DNA of 64,000 nt from Flagellatimonas centrodinii (lineage in GTDB: Bacteria; Pseudomonadota; Gammaproteobacteria; Nevskiales; Nevskiaceae): positions 1,736,001 to 1,800,000 of the forward strand of contig NZ_CP092104.1 in the NCBI RefSeq assembly GCF_016918765.2, read 5' to 3'. Shown one piece after another: positions 8,881 to 17,905 of this stretch (position 1 is the stretch's first letter; each line of letters opens with the position of its first letter). The notes under the pieces were generated by a model that did no database searches, was not told where the DNA came from, and saw only the letters and a program-made list of their open reading frames with translations. Position numbers and translations under genes: made by a program.

Positions 8881-9816
8881 ATGACCCTCACCGAACTCCG
8901 CTATCTGGTGAACCTCGACAAGGAGCGCCACTTCGGCCGCGCCGCAGAACGCTCCTTTGTCAGCCAGCCGACGCTGTCGGTGGCGGTGAAGAAGCTCGAG
9001 GACGAACTGGGCGTGATCCTGTTCGAGCGTAACCGGGGCGAAGCCAAGCCGACGCCGGTGGGCGAACGGGTGATTGACCAGGCCAAGCGGGTGCTGGCCG
9101 AAGCCAAGCGGGTCGAGGACCTGGCGCGCGAAGGCCGCGACGAACTCAGTGGTCCGCTGCGGCTCGGGGCCATCTACACGGTGGGTCCCTATCTGCTGCC
9201 GTCACTGGTGCCGATGCTGCGCAAGGCGGCGCCGCGGATGCCCCTGGTGATCGAGGAAAATTTCACCGTCAAGTTGCTGGAGCAGCTGCGCGACAACGAG
9301 ATTGACGTCGCCATTCTGGCCCTGCCGATCGATCTCACCGGGCTGTCGGCCTGGGCGGTCTACGATGAGGCCTTCGTCGTGCTGGTCCCGCCCGAGCACC
9401 CCTGGGCCCAGGAGTCGGCGATCCCGGCGAAGAAGCTCGCCGGCGAGCCGCTGCTGTTGCTGGGGCCGGGGCATTGTTTCCGCGAGCAGGTGATCGAAGC
9501 CTGCCCCAAGTGCGTCGAACCCGATGCCCACGGGCCGCGGCCGCAGACCGGCAGTTCGCTGGAAACCATTCGCCACATGGTGATCAGTGGCCTGGGCATT
9601 ACCGTGTTGCCGCAGTCCTCGGTGGAAAACCGCCCTGACGACACCTCGCTGGTGGCACGGCCGTTCGTGGCGCCGGCACCGAGTCGGCGTATTGCGCTGG
9701 TGTGGCGCAAGTCGTTCCCGCGGCAGAAGGCCATGCGGCTGGTGCGTGACGCCATCCTTGGTAGCGCCATGCGCGGCGTGCAGCTGTTGCCGGATGAACC
9801 ACCGCTGGTGAGCTGA
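8881..9816 (+). CDS. oxyR: Hydrogen peroxide sensor OxyR
   Basis: LysR-type regulator of the peroxide response. The N-terminal winged helix (about 1-60; FGRAAERSFVSQPTLSVAVK) is followed by the regulatory domain. The two redox cysteines fall at exactly 199 and 208 in GHCFREQVIEACPKC, the same numbers as in E. coli OxyR, so identification is firm. A further cysteine at 211 makes a CPKC pair with Cys208. Length is 311 residues. No catalase or peroxidase gene is adjacent; it follows hemF by 37 bp and may be read from the same transcript. Confidence 0.95.
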   Translation: MTLTELRYLVNLDKERHFGRAAERSFVSQPTLSVAVKKLEDELGVILFERNRGEAKPTPVGERVIDQAKRVLAEAKRVEDLAREGRDELSGPLRLGAIYTVGPYLLPSLVPMLRKAAPRMPLVIEENFTVKLLEQLRDNEIDVAILALPIDLTGLSAWAVYDEAFVVLVPPEHPWAQESAIPAKKLAGEPLLLLGPGHCFREQVIEACPKCVEPDAHGPRPQTGSSLETIRHMVISGLGITVLPQSSVENRPDDTSLVARPFVAPAPSRRIALVWRKSFPRQKAMRLVRDAILGSAMRGVQLLPDEPPLVS

Positions 9817-9850
9817 GAGCATGTGAAAAATTAGTTGAGGGCGCGGCCAC

Positions 9851-9880
9851 AAAAAAGCCCCGGTGATGCCGGGGCTTTTT
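9851..9880. terminator. Bidirectional rho-independent terminator between oxyR and sat
   Basis: Perfect stem GCCCCGG/CCGGGGC with a short loop, flanked by A6 on the left and T5 on the right, so it can end both the rightward oxyR and the leftward sat transcripts. Confidence 0.9.
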
Positions 9881-9896
9881 CGGTGCAGGCGGGTGC

Positions 9897-11114
9897 TCAG
9901 CGTGCCGAGTGGCCTTTCAGCTCGACCTTCACCTTTTCGTGCTCGGCGAGGCCCTCGTAGTACTTGCGCAGCACGGCCAGGACCTCGGGTCGTGAGAACT
10001 CGAGGGGCACGTCATCCCCTTCGCTGAGCATCTTGCGCAGCTTGGTGCCGGAGATGAGCAGATGGTCCTTGGCGTCGCCCGGGCAGGTGCGGGCGCTGGC
10101 CATGCCACCGGTGCGGTAGCTCCAGAAGGTCCAGTCGATCTTCAGCGGCCGGGTGTGCAGCGCGTCGGCGGGGATCTCGTCGAATATCTGCTGGGCGTCG
10201 AACGGGCCGTAGAAATCGCCGACGCCGGCGTGGTCGCGGCCGACGATCAGGTGCGAACAGCCATAGTTCTGGCGGAACAGCGCGTGCAGCAGCGCTTCGC
10301 GCGGGCCGGCGTAGCGCATGTCGAGCGGATAGCCGGACTGCACCACGGTGTCCTTCACGAAGTAGTTGTCGAGCAGCACCGAAATGGCCTCGGAGCGCAC
10401 TTCGGCGGGAATGTCGCCCGGCTTCAGCTTGCCCAGCAGCGAGTGAATCAGCACGCCATCGCAGACTTCGATGGCGATCTTCACCAGGTGCTCATGGCTG
10501 CGGTGCATCGGGTTGCGGGTCTGGAAGGCGGCCACGGTTTTCCAGCCCTTGGCCTCGAACATCGCCCGCGCCTCGGCAGGGGTGTGGTAGAGGCCCGGGT
10601 ACTTCTGCGGGAAGCCGCCGTCCGACAGCACCTTGACCGGGCCGGCCAGGTTGACTTCGCCCTGTTCCATCACCATTTTCACCCCGGGGTGGCTGGGGTC
10701 GGTGGTGCGAAACACCTGTTGGCACTCATGCGCCTTGTCGATGCGGTATTTCTCGGTGACCCGCAGGGTGGCGATGATCTCGCCGCGTTCGCCGTCGAAC
10801 AACGCCACCTCGTCATTCAGCGACAACGCCTTGGCGGATTCCTCGGAGACCGACAGGGTGATCGGAATCGGCCAGAACAGGCCGGACGCCATCTTCATGT
10901 TGTCGCAGACGCCCTGCCAGTCGGCCTGGCCCATGAAGCCCGACAGCGGGGTGAAGCCGCCGATGCCCAGCATGATCACATCGCCGACCTCGCGGGAGCT
11001 CAGGGTGATCTGTGGCAGGCCGGCTGCACGTTTCTGTTCCGCCGTGCGGGCATCGCCTTCCAGCAGCAAGGGCTTGAGGGTGTCGGCGCCATGCGGCGGG
11101 ACCAGTTGGGACAT
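9897..11114 (-). CDS. sat: Sulfate adenylyltransferase (homo-oligomeric, sulfur-oxidiser type)
   Basis: ATP sulfurylase interconverting sulfate plus ATP with APS plus pyrophosphate. The 405-residue single-chain enzyme has the nucleotide motif [14 protein letters not shown] and [13 protein letters not shown], and lacks a fused APS kinase. This is the Sat form used in dissimilatory sulfate reduction and, in reverse, sulfur oxidation; it also serves assimilation in some bacteria. It is not the CysD/CysN form common in Gammaproteobacteria. ATG at 11114 has GAAGGAG 9 nt upstream. It lies 52 bp downstream of a TauE/SafE exporter on the same strand; no APS reductase is in the window. Confidence 0.93.
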   Translation of the reverse strand: MSQLVPPHGADTLKPLLLEGDARTAEQKRAAGLPQITLSSREVGDVIMLGIGGFTPLSGFMGQADWQGVCDNMKMASGLFWPIPITLSVSEESAKALSLNDEVALFDGERGEIIATLRVTEKYRIDKAHECQQVFRTTDPSHPGVKMVMEQGEVNLAGPVKVLSDGGFPQKYPGLYHTPAEARAMFEAKGWKTVAAFQTRNPMHRSHEHLVKIAIEVCDGVLIHSLLGKLKPGDIPAEVRSEAISVLLDNYFVKDTVVQSGYPLDMRYAGPREALLHALFRQNYGCSHLIVGRDHAGVGDFYGPFDAQQIFDEIPADALHTRPLKIDWTFWSYRTGGMASARTCPGDAKDHLLISGTKLRKMLSEGDDVPLEFSRPEVLAVLRKYYEGLAEHEKVKVELKGHSAR

Positions 11115-11166
11115 CGGCAGATTCTCCTTCGGTGGTGACGCGGTTTCGCGCTGCGAGTCGCGGATT

Positions 11167-11967
11167 CTACGTGAGCAGCAGGTGCAACCCAATGACCAAA
11201 AGGAGTAGGGCGAAGGCTCGCTTGAGGGTTTCCGGCCGTGCCGCATGGGCCAGCCGGGCGCCCAGCGGGGCGGTGGCGATGCTGAACAGGCCGATCCCCA
11301 CCAGTGCCGGCAGCAGCACGTAGCCGAGCGACGGCGATGGGATGCCGGGCACCGACCACCCGTTCCAGATGAAGCCGAACGCGCCGCCCCAGGCGATCGG
11401 GATGCCGGCGGCCGCTGCCGTGCCTACCGCGCGGTGAATGGTCAGGCCGCGCAGACTCAGGTAGGGCACGCTGAGGGAGCCGCCACCGATGCCGATCAGG
11501 GCGGCGGCGGCGCCGATCACGGTGCCGGCGCCGAACAATTCCGGGGTGCCCGGGCCCGGGCGGGCGGCGTCATGATGCGTCGTCGGTTGCCGGCCCACGG
11601 CCATCTGCGCAGCGACCAGCAGCGCGCCGGTGCCGACGATGTTGCGCAGCAGCGCCCCGCTGAGATGATCGGCAACCTCGGCGCCGATCCAGGCGCCGAG
11701 CAGCAGGCCCGGCGTTAGCCGCAGCAGGACGGGGCCATCGACGCCACCACGGCGCTGATGGGCAGCGGCCGAGGACAGGCTGGTGAAGCTGATCACCGCC
11801 AGTGAGGTGCCGATGGCGACCTGCATGGTGACCGCCTCGGCGACCCCGAGGTGGGGCAGCAGCAGCGCCAGGATCGGCACCATGATCAGGCCGCCGCCGA
11901 CGCCGAAAAGGCCGGCCAGCAGGCCGGCGAAGGCACCAGTGGCAGCAAAAATCAGCCAGTCCGTCAT
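11167..11967 (-). CDS. TauE/SafE family anion exporter
   Basis: Integral membrane protein of 266 residues with about eight hydrophobic segments and the duplicated family signature: [19 protein letters not shown] near the start and [18 protein letters not shown] in the middle. Family members export sulfite, sulfoacetate or related anions. Directly upstream of sat on the same strand (52 bp), so a role in handling sulfite or sulfate is a reasonable inference from context. Start ATG at 11967 gives a plausible short N-terminus. Confidence 0.88.
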   Translation of the reverse strand: MTDWLIFAATGAFAGLLAGLFGVGGGLIMVPILALLLPHLGVAEAVTMQVAIGTSLAVISFTSLSSAAAHQRRGGVDGPVLLRLTPGLLLGAWIGAEVADHLSGALLRNIVGTGALLVAAQMAVGRQPTTHHDAARPGPGTPELFGAGTVIGAAAALIGIGGGSLSVPYLSLRGLTIHRAVGTAAAAGIPIAWGGAFGFIWNGWSVPGIPSPSLGYVLLPALVGIGLFSIATAPLGARLAHAARPETLKRAFALLLLVIGLHLLLT

Positions 11968-12016
11968 CGCGACTCCCTAGAATGGGCCGCATGGTAGCCA
12001 ATCAGACAGGTGTGCG

Positions 12017-13942
12017 ATGTTGAGTGGGGTGCGGTTCGGCTTGGGTGGGGTTCTTCTGGCCTTGAGCGTAGCGGTGCCGGCAGCCGAGCCTACGGCGCAG
12101 CAGGCGGCGTTCGAATCGGCGCTGGCGGCGGTACGTGACGACCAGCTGTTGGTGGTGCCGCCGCTGCTGCGGGGCTATCCGCTGCTGCCCTATCTGGAGG
12201 GTACGGTGGTGCAACGGCTGATTGCCCGTGATCGGCCCGAGGCCGATGCCGCCTGGCCGGCGTTCCGCGAGGCACATCCTGACCACCCCTGGCGGCGGGA
12301 TCTGGAACGCGAGTGGTGGCGCAGTCTCGCGCGCCGGCAAGCGTGGCCCGTGTTGCTGGCGGTCATGCCGCAGCCGCCGGAGTTGCCTGACCTGCGCTGT
12401 GCCCACCTGCAGGCGCGTCTGGCGAGCGGACAGCGCGATGCGGCGCTGGTGCGCGATATCCAGGCGGTGTTTCGCACCGGGCAGTCGCTGCCCGAGGCCT
12501 GCACCCGGCCATTCGAGTGGTTGCGCGATAGCGGGCACCGACCGGCCGCCCTGGTCCGCGAGCGTTTTGACCTGGCGGTGGAGGCCAGCGAATGGGGGTT
12601 GGCCCGGTACCTGCTCCGACTGCTGCCGGAGGACCAGCGCGCCCATCCGACACGGTCCTTGCAGCTGCGCAGTGATCCCGGCACGGCGCTGCCGGCGCTG
12701 CTGGCAGCGCCGCCGAAACCGTTACCGGTTGAGGACATCATGGTCGGGTGGCGTGCGCTCACCCGTGCCGACCCCGAAGGTGCAGCGCGCCTGGCCCCCC
12801 GGATCGCCGCGCTCCCGGGCCTGCCGGCGGATGCACGGGCGGCCGTCTGGAGTGGACTGGGGCTGCGGCAGTCGTGGTCGCGGCTGCCGACCGCGCTGAC
12901 GTATTTCCGCAAGGGGGGCGCCGCGGATGACCTGACCCATGCCTGGCGGATTCGCGCTGCCCTGTGGGCGGGGGACTGGCAGCAGGCGGATGCCTGGCTG
13001 GGCATGCTGCCGCCGGCCATGGCCGAAGAAGCCCGGTGGCGCTACTGGCGGGCGCGGGCACGGCAGGCGGTGGGCGATGTGGCGGCGGCCAAGGCCGGTT
13101 TCGAGGCACTTCGGTCTGCCAACAACGTCTACGCCCTGCTGGCGGCCTGGCGTCTTGGTGAGGCGGTGGTCCCGCGGCCGGCGCCCGGGCCCCCGGCCGA
13201 CCCCGCGGTGCAGGCTGATCTCGAGAAGCACCCGGCCATCCGGCGGATGCAGGAACTCCATGCACTCGGCATCCGCGACTGGTTCAACCTGGAGTGGTTC
13301 GCCTTCATGGCCGGGCGTGATGCAGCGTTTGCCAACCAGGTGTCACGGTTCGCGTTTGCCCAGGGCTGGTGGTTGCACGGGGTCGCGGCTGCAAGCCAAT
13401 CCCAGATCTTCGATGACTTCGTCCGGCTGTATCCGCGTCCCTATGACGCCGGGGTGATGAAGGCCGCCGCCGAAACCGGGGTCGCGCCGGCCTTGCTCTA
13501 TGCCGTGATTCGGCAGGAAAGCCTGTTCGAGCGTCAGGCGGTATCCCGCGCCAATGCGTTCGGGCTGATGCAGCTGCTGCTGCCAACGGCCCGCAGTGTG
13601 GCGCGGCGCCACGACCTGCCCCGGCCGGACCGCGACGACCTGTTTGACCCCACCGTCAACATCCCGCTGGGTGCGCGCTACCTCATGGAGATGCGGGACC
13701 GCTTCGACGGCCAGTGGTTGCCGGCCATGGGCGCCTACAACGCGGGCCCCAACGCGGTGGCGCGGTGGCTCCCGGAGCAGCCGATGGTCCCAGACGTGTG
13801 GATGGAGAACATCCCCTACAACGAAACCCGTGAATACATCGGCAAGCTGTTGTGGCATCAGGCGGTCTTCGGCTGGCTGGCCAGCGGTGAGCCGCAGCAG
13901 CCGGCGACGTACCTGCGGCCGGTGGTACAGCCGGCGCCATGA
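12017..13942 (+). CDS. slt: Soluble lytic murein transglycosylase
   Basis: Periplasmic enzyme cleaving the MurNAc-GlcNAc bond of peptidoglycan with formation of 1,6-anhydroMurNAc. A signal peptide occupies about residues 1-22. A long alpha-helical superhelix (to about 470) is followed by the lysozyme-like catalytic domain: the glutamate in LLYAVIRQESLFE is near residue 500, then SRANAFGLMQLLLPTA and MGAYNAGPNAVARWL. The 641-residue length fits Slt70. The stop overlaps the cca start as ATGA. Confidence 0.95.
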   Translation: MLSGVRFGLGGVLLALSVAVPAAEPTAQQAAFESALAAVRDDQLLVVPPLLRGYPLLPYLEGTVVQRLIARDRPEADAAWPAFREAHPDHPWRRDLEREWWRSLARRQAWPVLLAVMPQPPELPDLRCAHLQARLASGQRDAALVRDIQAVFRTGQSLPEACTRPFEWLRDSGHRPAALVRERFDLAVEASEWGLARYLLRLLPEDQRAHPTRSLQLRSDPGTALPALLAAPPKPLPVEDIMVGWRALTRADPEGAARLAPRIAALPGLPADARAAVWSGLGLRQSWSRLPTALTYFRKGGAADDLTHAWRIRAALWAGDWQQADAWLGMLPPAMAEEARWRYWRARARQAVGDVAAAKAGFEALRSANNVYALLAAWRLGEAVVPRPAPGPPADPAVQADLEKHPAIRRMQELHALGIRDWFNLEWFAFMAGRDAAFANQVSRFAFAQGWWLHGVAAASQSQIFDDFVRLYPRPYDAGVMKAAAETGVAPALLYAVIRQESLFERQAVSRANAFGLMQLLLPTARSVARRHDLPRPDRDDLFDPTVNIPLGARYLMEMRDRFDGQWLPAMGAYNAGPNAVARWLPEQPMVPDVWMENIPYNETREYIGKLLWHQAVFGWLASGEPQQPATYLRPVVQPAP

Positions 13943-15198
13943 CCCTTCGCCGCTACCAGGTCGGCGGCGCGGTGCGCGACCGCCTGCTCGGACGCACGCC
14001 GACCGAGATCGACTGGGTGGTGGTCGGCGCCACCCCCGAGGCGCTGCGGGCGCTGGGCTATCGCCAGGTGGGGCGTGACTTCCCGGTGTTCCTGCACCCG
14101 CAGACCGGCGACGAACACGCGCTTGCCCGGACCGAGCGCAAGGCGGGCGCCGGGCATCGCGGGTTCGTGGTGCATGCCGATCCGGAGGTGACCCTGGAGA
14201 TGGATCTGGCGCGTCGCGATCTCACCATCAATGCCATCGCCGAGGATGAGGACGGGCAGTTGATCGACCCGTATGGCGGCCAGCGTGATCTCGAGGCGCG
14301 GGTGTTCCGCCATGTGTCGGCGGCATTCGCCGAAGATCCCTTGCGAGTGCTGCGACTGGCGCGGTTCGCCGCACGCTTTGCCGATCTCGGATTCACGCTG
14401 GCACCGGAGACGGCGACCCTGTGCCGGCAGATGGCGGCGCGTGGCGAGCTCGCCGAACTGTCAGCCGAGCGGGTCTGGCAGGAGACGGCACGGGCGCTGA
14501 TGGAGAGCCCGCGTCCCAGCGTGTACTTCGAGACCCTGCGCAGCCTGGGCGCGCTCGACAGCTGGTTCCCCGAGCTGGCGGCGCTGTTCGGGGTCCCGCA
14601 GCGGGCGGAGTATCACCCTGAGATCGACACCGGGCTCCACACCCTGATGTGTATCGACCACGCTGCACGCCAGGACTACCCGCTGCCCGTGCGCATCAGC
14701 GCACTGACGCACGATTTCGGCAAGGCGCTGACGCCGCCCGCGGTGTTGCCACGGCATCCGGGGCATGAGGCGCGCGGTGTGCCGCTGGTTACGGCCTTCT
14801 GCGACCGCCTGCGGGTCCCCAACCGTTGTCGCGAAGTGGCCTTGATCCACACCCGCGAGCACCTGCTGATCCACCAGGTTCGGCAACTGCGTCCGACGAC
14901 GCTGCTGGCGCTGCTGGAGCGCCTGCAGGCGTTGCGGGCGAGCCCGGTGTTCGCCGCGATCTGCCAGGCGAGCTACTGCGATGCGCGCGGGCGGCTGGGG
15001 CTGGAAGACTGTGAATACCCGCAGGTGGCCTATCTGCAGGCGGCGGCGACAGTGGCCGGGGCGGTGCAGGCACGAGAGCTGATGGGCGATGGCGTCGAGG
15101 GCGCCGCGCTGGGGGCGGCGTTGGCAGCGGCCCGGGTCGAGGCCCTGCGCGAGTGGCGGGAAGCCGGACAGGGGGACGCCGCGCGCGGGCTCGGGTAA
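13939..15198 (+). CDS. cca: CCA tRNA nucleotidyltransferase with HD domain
   Basis: Adds or repairs the 3' CCA of tRNAs; the gammaproteobacterial form also has phosphodiesterase and phosphatase activity through its HD domain. In 419 residues: class II nucleotidyltransferase head (YQVGGAVRDRLLG, TEIDWVVVG), MDLARRDLTINAIA, RVLRLARFAARF, and the HD domain with DTGLHTLMCIDHAA and ALTHDFGKAL. Start ATG overlaps the slt stop. Confidence 0.96.
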   Translation: MTLRRYQVGGAVRDRLLGRTPTEIDWVVVGATPEALRALGYRQVGRDFPVFLHPQTGDEHALARTERKAGAGHRGFVVHADPEVTLEMDLARRDLTINAIAEDEDGQLIDPYGGQRDLEARVFRHVSAAFAEDPLRVLRLARFAARFADLGFTLAPETATLCRQMAARGELAELSAERVWQETARALMESPRPSVYFETLRSLGALDSWFPELAALFGVPQRAEYHPEIDTGLHTLMCIDHAARQDYPLPVRISALTHDFGKALTPPAVLPRHPGHEARGVPLVTAFCDRLRVPNRCREVALIHTREHLLIHQVRQLRPTTLLALLERLQALRASPVFAAICQASYCDARGRLGLEDCEYPQVAYLQAAATVAGAVQARELMGDGVEGAALGAALAAARVEALREWREAGQGDAARGLG

Positions 15199-15239
15199 AC
15201 TCCGCCCTCCCTCAGATCTCAAGTGGCTGGAGCGCGCCC

Positions 15240-15722
15240 GTGGAACACAAAAACCACGATCAGGAATTCGTGATCAATTTCGGTAAGGTGATGGCTGGCC
15301 TGGGTGCCATCTTCGCCATCTGCATCATCGCCGCGTCACTGCTCGGCGGCGCCGACGTTCGTGACGACGCCGCGGCCCTGGCGCAGGTCGATGCCCGCAC
15401 CGCGCCGCCCGGCATGGTGGTGACCGACCCTGCGATGCTGGTCAAGGTGTCCAATACCGCCAAACGCGAGCCCCTGAGCGGTGACCAGGTGGTCGCGCAA
15501 GTTTGCGCCGCCTGCCATCAGGCCGGCGTGTTGCAGGCGCCGAAGATCGGCGACAAGGCGGATTGGCAGGCCCGGCTCGGCCAGGGTTACGACACCCTGG
15601 TGAAGCATTCGGTCGAAGGCATCCGGCAAATGCCGGCCAAGGGTGGTGACCCGGATTTGACCGAAGATGAAATTGGCGCGGCGGTCAAGGTGATGATCGA
15701 GAAGTCGGGCATCACACTCTGA
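15240..15722 (+). CDS. Membrane-anchored cytochrome c5-type protein
   Basis: Monohaem c-type cytochrome of 160 residues. An N-terminal membrane anchor (about 17-36) leaves the rest in the periplasm; the haem site is CAACH at 89-93, with a likely axial Met in IRQMPAKGG. The sequence around the haem (VVAQVCAACHQAGVLQAPKIG) is typical of the cytochrome c5 family, short electron carriers to terminal oxidases. The start is GTG at 15240 with GGAG 7 nt upstream; no ATG fits. It stands 41 bp after cca but may have its own promoter, and it is closed by a terminator. Confidence 0.9.
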   Translation: MEHKNHDQEFVINFGKVMAGLGAIFAICIIAASLLGGADVRDDAAALAQVDARTAPPGMVVTDPAMLVKVSNTAKREPLSGDQVVAQVCAACHQAGVLQAPKIGDKADWQARLGQGYDTLVKHSVEGIRQMPAKGGDPDLTEDEIGAAVKVMIEKSGITL

Positions 15723-15743
15723 TATCGCAATCGCCGGACCGCA

Positions 15744-15776
15744 AAACCGCCGACCCCAGGGTCGGCGGTTTTTTTT
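15744..15776 (+). terminator. Rho-independent terminator after the cytochrome c5 gene
   Basis: Stem CCGCCGACC/GGTCGGCGG followed by eight T residues. An A4 run on the left side could allow weak function on the other strand as well. Confidence 0.9.
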
Positions 15777-15874
15777 CGCCTGTCATATGGAATCGCTAGG
15801 CTTCTGCGCGGCACAGATTGACGCGGCGCGCCCGGTCGGGTTCACTTCGGTGATTCAGGGGTGGTGGGCCAAGT

Positions 15875-15889
15875 GCACCAATAGAGTGC
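15875..15889. promoter_or_regulatory. Possible NtrC site (GCAC-N7-GTGC)
   Basis: GCAC-CAATAGA-GTGC has the spacing of an NtrC operator and lies 51-65 bp before the porin start. No good sigma-54 promoter is visible beside it, so the call is weak and rests on the palindrome alone. Confidence 0.3.
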
Positions 15890-15939
15890 GCCGACGCCCG
15901 CAGCAGGGATTGTCATCATATTCACGCTAGGAGCAAACC

Positions 15940-16998
15940 ATGCAGCATGCAGGTAAATGGGTCATCGCGGCCGCTGCCGCGGTGCTCGCCGCACCGGCCA
16001 TCGCCGCCGACGGTGAAGCACGGATTTACGGGGATTTCCGCTACGCCCTGGTTCACAGCGATGCCGAAGGCACGCCAGCCGACACCGACCTCGCCGGGAC
16101 CAATGCCCACGCCGGCGTCTCGCTGCAGGTCAGCGAAGGCGACTACAGCGCGACCGTGGTCTATGAGCGGACGCTGGCCAATGACGACAGCGTCACGCAG
16201 CTGGACAGCGTGCGGCAGTCGTACCTGCAGGTGGGATCACCCTACGGCACGGTCATTTACGGCCGGGCGCCGACCGCCTACAAGGTCTCGGGCGAGAAGC
16301 TTGACCCGTTCTTCAACACCGGTATCGGCACCATCTCCGGTGCCGGGTTTGCCGATGCACCCGCGCCGGTGCTGGGCCCCAACTACGGTCTGTCGGCGCT
16401 GACCTCCGACACCGTCGGCAACGGCTTCATCAACAACCAGATCGCCTATGTGTCGCCGACGCTGCACGGGGTGACGCTTAATGCGGCGGTGTTCATCTCT
16501 GAAAACGCAGGTGACAACGAGGACCACGATTTCGGTCTGGGCGCGGAATGGAACCACGACGCCATCACCGCCGGCGTGCAGTACCTCAATCTCGAGTCGA
16601 CGCTGGCCAACAACCCCAATGCCAACTTCAACGCCGGCCTGCCGGTGCCGGCCGAGGCGCTGCGCTTCTATGGCGGCTACAAGGCCGAGACCTGGGGCGT
16701 GAGTGCCTCCTGGGAGCCGATCGACCTGAAGAACGGCGGGCTTGATCGCGACTACTACTTCGGTGCCGGTTGGCTGAAGGTGCTGCCGCAGACCACCGTG
16801 GCGGCCTCCTACGGCAATACCGAGGGCACCCCGTTTGAAGGCGACAGCCTGTCACTCGGCGTTTTCCACGAGCTTTTCTCGTCGCTGGAGGTCTATCTGG
16901 CCGCCCGCCACACCGACCGCGATGCCGGGGTGAGTTCGGCCGACTACGTGGCGGGGATCAATTTTGGCTTCAGCCTGGCGCACAGCGGCACGTTCTAG
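15940..16998 (+). CDS. Gram-negative general porin
   Basis: Outer membrane beta-barrel channel of 352 residues. The signal peptide ends at about AIAA-DGEARIYG (residue 23), and the mature protein shows alternating polar/hydrophobic strands, the typical opening strand of trimeric porins (EARIYGDFRYALVH), a loop-3-like segment (YGRAPTAYK) and a C-terminal strand ending in Phe (FGFSLAHSGTF), the signal for BAM assembly. SD AGGAG lies 8 nt before the ATG. It has its own upstream region behind a terminator. Substrate cannot be read from the sequence. Confidence 0.88.
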   Translation: MQHAGKWVIAAAAAVLAAPAIAADGEARIYGDFRYALVHSDAEGTPADTDLAGTNAHAGVSLQVSEGDYSATVVYERTLANDDSVTQLDSVRQSYLQVGSPYGTVIYGRAPTAYKVSGEKLDPFFNTGIGTISGAGFADAPAPVLGPNYGLSALTSDTVGNGFINNQIAYVSPTLHGVTLNAAVFISENAGDNEDHDFGLGAEWNHDAITAGVQYLNLESTLANNPNANFNAGLPVPAEALRFYGGYKAETWGVSASWEPIDLKNGGLDRDYYFGAGWLKVLPQTTVAASYGNTEGTPFEGDSLSLGVFHELFSSLEVYLAARHTDRDAGVSSADYVAGINFGFSLAHSGTF

Positions 16999-17062
16999 GC
17001 GGGTCATGCGGAGTTGGGGGCGGGGTGAGAGCCGCCCCCGATAACAAGTCTCCGGCCACGGT

Positions 17063-17078
17063 TGGCACGGGGGTTGCT
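17063..17078 (+). promoter_or_regulatory. Sigma-54 promoter of the TorF porin gene
   Basis: TGGCACG-GGGG-TTGCT matches the sigma-54 (-24/-12) consensus TGGCACG-N4-TTGCW exactly and sits 69 bp before the start codon. I saw no convincing NtrC operator upstream, but the activator could bind at a distance inside the preceding porin gene. Confidence 0.85.
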
Positions 17079-17146
17079 TTAACGATGGGGGAACCGCACA
17101 CATCATCGTGTACGGCATCTACTCGGACGAATCAGGAGAGTCTTTG

Positions 17147-17851
17147 ATGAACTTCAAGCGTTTGGCGGTTGCTGCAGCTCTGGGGTCGGCAACGGTTTCG
17201 GGGGCGGCGCTGGCCGAGGTTTCGGTCAATGTGGGGGTTGCGAGCCAGTACTTGTTCCGCGGCTTGGAACAGGGCCCGGGAGCGGCTGTTTCCGGTGGTA
17301 TCGACTACGCCTCCGAATCCGGTTTCTACGCTGGTACCTGGGCTTCTAACATCGGGTTTGCATCGGCAAGCGGCTCCTCGGCAGAGGTCGACTTCTATGC
17401 TGGTTTCGGCGGCGAAGCCGGCGGTGTTGGCTACGATCTCGGTGCGATTTATTACTGGTACCCGGAAGAAGATGAACCCGGTTCACCGCCGACGTCGAAC
17501 AACACCATCGAGTTCTACGGCAGCGTGTCGATGGGGCCTGTGTCACTCGGGACCTACATTGCTCCGGATACCTACTTCGGGATCGATGAGTCCGCGTACG
17601 GTTTCAGCCTGGGCTTTTCGGCCCCGGTTTCCGAAATGCTGAGCTTCGATGCTTCAGTTCAGTACAACGGAGGCGATGCCAACGAAATCATCGTCGCAGG
17701 AATCACCGGCGTCATGGAAGAGTATCTCGACTACAGCATCGGCCTCTCCGCCGAGTCTGAATCGGGTCTGTCCTTCGGTCTGGCCCTGGTGGCCACCGAC
17801 ATCGACGATGACGACATCAAGCCGGTCATCAGCGGTGGTTACTCGTTCTAA
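17147..17851 (+). CDS. TorF family putative porin
   Basis: Exported outer membrane protein of 234 residues. The signal peptide ends at ALA-EVSVNVGVASQYLFRGLEQ, and this mature start with SQYLFRG is the hallmark of the TorF/Gcw_chp family. The remainder is acidic and beta-rich, ending in GGYSF, a C-terminal aromatic as in other barrels. The ATG follows CAGGAGAG. The sigma-54 promoter upstream places it under nitrogen or another enhancer-dependent control; family members are often encoded near glnK-amtB, as here. A role in uptake of a nitrogen compound is inference. Confidence 0.88.
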   Translation: MNFKRLAVAAALGSATVSGAALAEVSVNVGVASQYLFRGLEQGPGAAVSGGIDYASESGFYAGTWASNIGFASASGSSAEVDFYAGFGGEAGGVGYDLGAIYYWYPEEDEPGSPPTSNNTIEFYGSVSMGPVSLGTYIAPDTYFGIDESAYGFSLGFSAPVSEMLSFDASVQYNGGDANEIIVAGITGVMEEYLDYSIGLSAESESGLSFGLALVATDIDDDDIKPVISGGYSF

Positions 17852-17865
17852 GCAGCACCGTGGTG

Positions 17866-17896
17866 AAAAGAGCCGCCTTCGGGCGGCTCTTTTTTT
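17866..17896. terminator. Bidirectional terminator between torF-type gene and comM
   Basis: Stem AGCCGCC/GGCGGCT with TTCG loop, A4 before and T7 after, between two convergent genes. Confidence 0.92.
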
Positions 17897-17905
17897 GCCT
17901 GGCCG

